This document shows positions 32,199 through 35,753 of a DNA stretch of 35,753 nucleotides, in pieces. Within the stretch, counting starts at the first letter, position 1, and each line of letters opens with the position of its first letter. The position numbers and the translations under genes were made by a program. The notes under the pieces were generated by a model. That model worked only from the letters and a program-made list of their open reading frames with translations. It did not search any database and had not been told where the DNA came from. The stretch is from an uncultured Cytophagaceae bacterium (GTDB lineage Bacteria > Bacteroidota > Bacteroidia > Cytophagales > Spirosomataceae): positions 1 through 35,753 of the forward strand of contig CALLKB010000152.1 in assembly GCA_938008575.1 (NCBI GenBank), given 5' to 3'.

Positions 32199-34012
32199 GC
32201 TTTTTCGTCCAGCCAAATTTTAATTTGTTTGCGGAGCATCGGAGTTTTGGCTTTGCCTGCCACTTTTTCCAATTCTTCCACGGGCGCATCATACATTTGG
32301 CGTATCGTACCAAAATGTTTTAGGAGTTTTTGCGCCGTCAGTTTCCCAATCCCCTCAAGTTCTTCCAATTGACTAACTAAAAAGTTTTTACTACGTCGGT
32401 TGCGATGGGCAGTGATACCAAATCGGTGTGCCTCATCGCGTAATTGCTGGATTAATTTCAGCGACTCCGATTTCTTATCTATATAAACAGGTAGACTGTC
32501 TTCAGGAAAATAGATTTCTTCGAGTCTTTTGGCAATGCCTATGATGGGGATTTGTCCGTAAAGTCCAATCGCTTTCAACGCATCACACGCAGCGCTAAGT
32601 TGGCCTTTACCTCCATCGACAATAATGAGGTCGGGTAATTCGGCTTCTTCTTCGAGGAGGCGTGTGTACCGACGCGTGATTACTTCGTGCATGGTTGCGA
32701 AGTCATCAGGGCCTTCCACGGTTCTGGGTGTGAATAGGCGATATTCTTTTTTCGCGGCTTGCGCTTGAATGAAACAAACCATGGCAGAAACGGGATTCGT
32801 CCCTTGTAGGTTGGAGTTATCGAAACATTCGATGCGTTTCGGTAATTGGGTTAGTCGCAAATCATTTTTGAGCTTAAGCATGATACGCATCTTCCGGTCG
32901 CCGCCGCTCTCCTCCGCGGCTTTGCGGTCTGCCTTTTCTTTCCGGAAATACAAGACATTTTTGAGGGACATGTCCAACAGCTTTTTCTTGTCGCCCATTT
33001 GGGGAATCGTATTTTTAGCTCCCTGAAATTCGATCGCCATGGGGATATTGGTCAGAATCTCTTTGGCCTCGCTGTGAAATTGTTCGCGCTTTTCCCAGAT
33101 TAACATGGTTAATAGGTCCGACTCGTCTTCATTCAATTTTTTCTTGACTTCCCAGGTTTGCGATTGTAGGATGGTTCCGTTGATGACCTTCATGAAATTA
33201 ATGTAGGCCAAAGCTTCGTCGGAAACCATCGTAAACACATCCACATCATGGATGGCGGGATTCACGACGGTTGATTTAGCTTGGAAGTTTTCAAGCAATT
33301 CCCATTTTTCTTTCCATTCTTGGGCTTCCTCAAAAGCCATGCGCGAGGCGGCTTGTTGCATGCGCTCGAAAAACATGCTTTTGGGCTTTTGGTAATTCCC
33401 TTTAAGGATATTGGTAATTTGTTCGATGTAAATCTGGTAATCAGATTCGTTTTGAAGTCCTTCACAAGGACCTTTGCAATTCCCAATGTGGTATTCGAGA
33501 CATACCTTGAATTTTCCTTGTTCGATATTTCCAGGCTTCAATGCGAGCGAACATGTCCGAATCGGATAGAGCTGGTGTATCATCTCGAGCAGACCGTTCA
33601 TGGCTTTGGGATTTGCGAAAGGGCCGAAGAATGTGCCGATAGTATGATCGATTCGCCGCATCGTGATGAGTCGGGGAAAATGTTCGTTCGTCAAGCAGAT
33701 AAAAGGATAGGTTTTGTCATCACGCAGTAAGATATTGTATTTGGGCTGAAACTGCTTGATAAGCGTATTCTCTAATAGTAGAGCATCAAATTCCGAATGC
33801 ACGATGGTGAATTCGATTTTTTGAATTTGTTGGACTAGGCGTCGCGTTTTGGTATTGTGATTTTGAATCCCAGTAAAATAGCTACTGACGCGGTTCTTGA
33901 GATTTTTGGCTTTACCTATGTAGATGATGGTGTCATTTTCGTCGAAATAGCGATATACCCCCGGTTGGTCTGGGAGTGTAGGTAAAATGCTTTTGGGATC
34001 GAAATGAGACAT
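32195..34012 (-). CDS. uvrC: UvrABC excinuclease subunit C
   Basis: Makes the dual incisions in nucleotide excision repair after UvrA/UvrB damage recognition. 605 residues: GIY-YIG nuclease domain (residues 15-90, GVYRYFDENDTIIYIGKAKN, Arg41) for the 3' cut, a Cys-rich region (CLEYHIGNCKGPCEG) typical of the Fe-S cluster, and a UVR motif (about 210-240) that binds UvrB. The RNase H-like domain (about 380-535) has ECFDNSNLQGTNPVSAMV and IIVDGGKGQLSAA for the 5' cut. Tandem HhH motifs (LEELEGIGKLTAQKLLKHFG) lie near the C terminus. Complete. It is convergent with nuoK with interlocked stops and divergent from susC. Confidence 0.97.
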   Translation of the reverse strand: MSHFDPKSILPTLPDQPGVYRYFDENDTIIYIGKAKNLKNRVSSYFTGIQNHNTKTRRLVQQIQKIEFTIVHSEFDALLLENTLIKQFQPKYNILLRDDKTYPFICLTNEHFPRLITMRRIDHTIGTFFGPFANPKAMNGLLEMIHQLYPIRTCSLALKPGNIEQGKFKVCLEYHIGNCKGPCEGLQNESDYQIYIEQITNILKGNYQKPKSMFFERMQQAASRMAFEEAQEWKEKWELLENFQAKSTVVNPAIHDVDVFTMVSDEALAYINFMKVINGTILQSQTWEVKKKLNEDESDLLTMLIWEKREQFHSEAKEILTNIPMAIEFQGAKNTIPQMGDKKKLLDMSLKNVLYFRKEKADRKAAEESGGDRKMRIMLKLKNDLRLTQLPKRIECFDNSNLQGTNPVSAMVCFIQAQAAKKEYRLFTPRTVEGPDDFATMHEVITRRYTRLLEEEAELPDLIIVDGGKGQLSAACDALKAIGLYGQIPIIGIAKRLEEIYFPEDSLPVYIDKKSESLKLIQQLRDEAHRFGITAHRNRRSKNFLVSQLEELEGIGKLTAQKLLKHFGTIRQMYDAPVEELEKVAGKAKTPMLRKQIKIWLDEKA

Positions 34013-34204
34013 AAGCCAAAATTAGGGATAAATCGGGAAATCAATTTGGATTTTTTAGGCAATTGTAAAATTTAGACAAAGCGCAGATTATGGACTGTTT
34101 GTAGGACTATTAGCCGATTTGGTCGCAGGTTTAGTAATCGTTTACATCGTGGTTTTTCGGTTTTTTGAATTTTCTATTGTATTTATATGATAAAATAAAT
34201 GACT

Positions 34205-34248
34205 CAAAAGGTGCTTTTGCGGAATAAATGACATTTTTGCTTCAAAAA
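34205..34248. repeat. Pair of 15-bp inverted repeats upstream of the susC promoter
   Basis: CAAAAG-GTG-CTTTTG (34205-34219) and TTTTTG-CTT-CAAAAA (34234-34248) both have 6-bp arms with a 3-bp spacer, centres 29 bp apart. The second ends 23 bp before the -33 TTG. Operator-like, but the arms are simple A/T-rich sequences. Confidence 0.4.
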
Positions 34249-34271
34249 GTGAAAAAATATCAAGAAAATAC

Positions 34272-34302
34272 TTGCAAGAGTTCGGGGGTTTATACATATT
34301 TG
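34272..34302 (+). promoter_or_regulatory. Candidate susC promoter
   Basis: TTG at 34272-34274, a 20-bp spacer and CATATTTG (34295-34302), one mismatch from TANNTTTG. It implies a leader of about 220 nt before the susC ATG, long compared with other genes here. Confidence 0.45.
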
Positions 34303-34362
34303 AGAGATTGGAACAGCATAGAACAGTTGTGATATTGTATGATTCCGATAAAATGAAAGATT

Positions 34363-34427
34363 AACTTCTAAACCTATTTATTGTATTATTTAAAGAAGAA
34401 CTTTTAAACCTATTTTAACTTATAAAT
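34363..34427 (+). repeat. AACTTNTAAA repeats in the susC leader
   Basis: AACTTCTAAACCTATTTA (34363-34380) recurs as AACTTTTAAACCTATTTT (34399-34416). A shorter AACTTATAAAT follows at 34417. Starts are 36 and 18 bp apart, suggesting a period of 18 bp. Confidence 0.5.
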
Positions 34428-34528
34428 GAAGCTATTGTTAACTTAAAAAAGAAAGGAGACCAATTATTGAAGCAAAAACCAGATTAAAAACTATTAAATC
34501 TTATTTAGAAAACTAATTAAAACGTATT

Positions 34529-35753
34529 ATGAAAAACAATTTTTACCAAAGTCTTCGAAGCTTCTTATTGCTCGCGATTGTGATGCTAGGGAGTTTTTCG
34601 TCATTTGCGCAGGATCGTAAGGTAACTGGTAAAGTTACGGATGCGAACTCTGAAGGTATTCCAGGTGTAAGTGTTGCTGTAAAAGGAACAAACACGGGTG
34701 CTACTACTGATGCTAATGGTGCATTTACGGTTACAGTAAAATCGGGTAACGCTGTCTTGAACATTTCAGCAGTAGGTTACAAAACAAAATCTGTTTCAGT
34801 TGGGTCTCAATCTTCTATCTCAGTTTCTTTGGATGAAGATGTAAGCCAATTGAGTGAGGTAATCGTAACAGGTTACTCAGTAACAAACAAGAAGGAGTCT
34901 ACAGCGGCAGCTTCGATCGTTAAAGCGGCAGATTTGCAAATTGCGCCAACGGGTAACGTTGAGCAAATGTTGCAAGGTCGTGTATCAGGGGTAACTTTGA
35001 TTACAAACGGTCAGCCAGGAACTAACTCAATCATTCGTGTACGTGGTTTTGGTGCCTTTGGTGGTAACGAGCCATTATATGTAGTGGATGGGGTTCCGGT
35101 AGGTTCTACTGATTTCTTATCTCCAGATGATATCGAGTCTACAACTGTATTGAAAGATGCGGCTGCGGCTTCTATCTATGGTGCTCGTGCTGCCAATGGT
35201 GTAATCGTATATACGACTAAGCAAGGTTCACGTGGTAAGAAAGGTTTGAACATTTCTTACAATGGTTTATATGGTGCTACAGATCCAAACGTTGCAGGTG
35301 CTCCAAAAATGTTAACTCCACAAGAGGAGGCAGATTGGACACATGTGGCTTTCCGTAATAATGCGGCTGCTACAGGAACTGCGGTTCAGTATTCACATCC
35401 ACAATATGGTACATCTGCTCAGGCAACTTTACCAGCATATTTACATGCAAATGGTGCAAATGGGGTTCGTGGATCAGTTGACATGGCAGCGATTCAAGCA
35501 GCTTATGCGGCAAGTCCATTGACAACATTCTTAATTAGACCAAATTTAGCGGGAACTAACTGGTTTGATGAGATTACTCGATTTGGTAACACAATGCGTC
35601 ATTCTTTAGGAATCTCGGGTGGTACTGAAAACGGACGTTTTTATTTAGGTCTTTCAGGACAAGAGCAACAAGGTATTTTGTTAGAAAATGATTTCAAACG
35701 TTATTCTGCTCGTTTTAACTCTGAATTTAACTTAGGTAAGAAAGTACGTGTGG
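34529..35753 (+). CDS. SusC/RagA-type TonB-dependent outer-membrane receptor, N-terminal part (runs off the window)
   Basis: Outer-membrane transporter that, with a SusD-like lipoprotein, imports glycans or peptides. 408 codons are present, reading on past the right edge. A signal peptide ends near SSFAQ (residue 28). A carboxypeptidase-regulatory-like beta domain (30-115, VTGKVTDANSEGIPGVSVAVKGTNTGATTDANG) follows, then the SusC signature and plug (about 120-230): LSEVIVTGYS, QMLQGRVSGV, RVRGFGAFGGNEPLYVVDGVP and LKDAAAASIYGARAANGVIV. The barrel starts near 240. Codon use is strongly biased to a few T/A-ending codons, as in the ribosomal genes, suggesting high expression. susD should follow. 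The substrate cannot be inferred. Confidence 0.95.
   Translation, partial: MKNNFYQSLRSFLLLAIVMLGSFSSFAQDRKVTGKVTDANSEGIPGVSVAVKGTNTGATTDANGAFTVTVKSGNAVLNISAVGYKTKSVSVGSQSSISVSLDEDVSQLSEVIVTGYSVTNKKESTAAASIVKAADLQIAPTGNVEQMLQGRVSGVTLITNGQPGTNSIIRVRGFGAFGGNEPLYVVDGVPVGSTDFLSPDDIESTTVLKDAAAASIYGARAANGVIVYTTKQGSRGKKGLNISYNGLYGATDPNVAGAPKMLTPQEEADWTHVAFRNNAAATGTAVQYSHPQYGTSAQATLPAYLHANGANGVRGSVDMAAIQAAYAASPLTTFLIRPNLAGTNWFDEITRFGNTMRHSLGISGGTENGRFYLGLSGQEQQGILLENDFKRYSARFNSEFNLGKKVRV

Larger units (their letters stand above)
34013..34528. other. 516-bp AT-rich regulatory gap between uvrC and susC
   Basis: No convincing gene. It contains a candidate susC promoter (34272-34302), two adjacent inverted repeats (34205-34248), repeats of AACTTNTAAA (34363-34427) and a Shine-Dalgarno-like AAAGGAG (34452-34458) without a properly placed ATG. 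No tRNA or obvious small RNA was found. The uvrC promoter should also be in the left part, but no clear TANNTTTG on the minus strand was identified. Confidence 0.6.

Noticed and set aside
34228-34332. 34-codon open frame in the susC upstream gap (starts MTFLLQKVKK)
   Set aside because: It spans the candidate susC promoter, shows no recognisable features and lacks its own promoter; likely chance.

Overview
The window looks like chromosomal DNA from a member of the Bacteroidota, most likely the order Cytophagales. The signs are a SusC-type TonB-dependent receptor, a protein with a type IX secretion (T9SS) C-terminal sorting domain, a fused E1 alpha/beta 2-oxoacid dehydrogenase, an rny-zapA cluster, start codons almost without Shine-Dalgarno sequences, and promoters of the Bacteroidota form TTG-N18/19-TANNTTTG. 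The genus cannot be fixed from the sequence alone. Most genes are housekeeping. No tRNA, rRNA, insertion sequence, phage gene or CRISPR array was seen.

Layout. 1-4.2 kb: the 5' part of fmt (minus strand), greA behind a promoter and a terminator-like hairpin, a YggS-type PLP protein, an anchored coiled-coil protein of unknown function, and the rpsF-rpsR-rplI operon closed by a strong terminator. 4.2-8.6 kb: a secreted SGNH/sialate-esterase-like T9SS cargo protein, NADP-isocitrate dehydrogenase and, divergently, purU. 8.7-17.1 kb: ffh, pheT-def (minus), ppa, sppA-bioB and a GNAT acetyltransferase. 17.2-21 kb: a minus-strand operon of flippase, short coiled-coil protein, zapA and RNase Y, ending at a 32-bp perfect palindrome. 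21-27.6 kb: a small exported protein, a LytS/LytR-type two-component pair, and a divergent two-gene unit (DUF1080/PA14-like protein plus beta-propeller cytochrome c), then a DUF1573 protein. 27.7-32.2 kb: an E1 alpha/beta fusion followed with almost no gaps by nuoI, nuoJ and nuoK. 32.2-35.75 kb: uvrC (minus), a 516-bp AT-rich regulatory gap and the start of a susC gene that runs off the window.

How the genes work together. Several units are functionally coherent: formyl-folate and N-formylmethionine handling (fmt, def, purU, although not adjacent), ribosomal proteins, the division and RNA-decay operon, and an energy unit in which a 2-oxoacid dehydrogenase E1 is joined to three complex I subunits. 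The two-gene unit at 23.5-27.2 kb looks like envelope sugar-derivative chemistry coupled to electron transfer.

The least ordinary features are: (i) the NuoI C-terminal tail of roughly 215 residues, built from repeated lysine/proline and serine/glutamate blocks and encoded by short, irregular DNA repeats; (ii) a hairpin with a T-tract between the greA promoter and greA, which recalls the attenuated greA leader of E. coli; (iii) the perfect palindrome between rny and the GNAT gene; and (iv) the repeat-rich susC leader. No wholly new multi-gene defence or biosynthetic system is evident.
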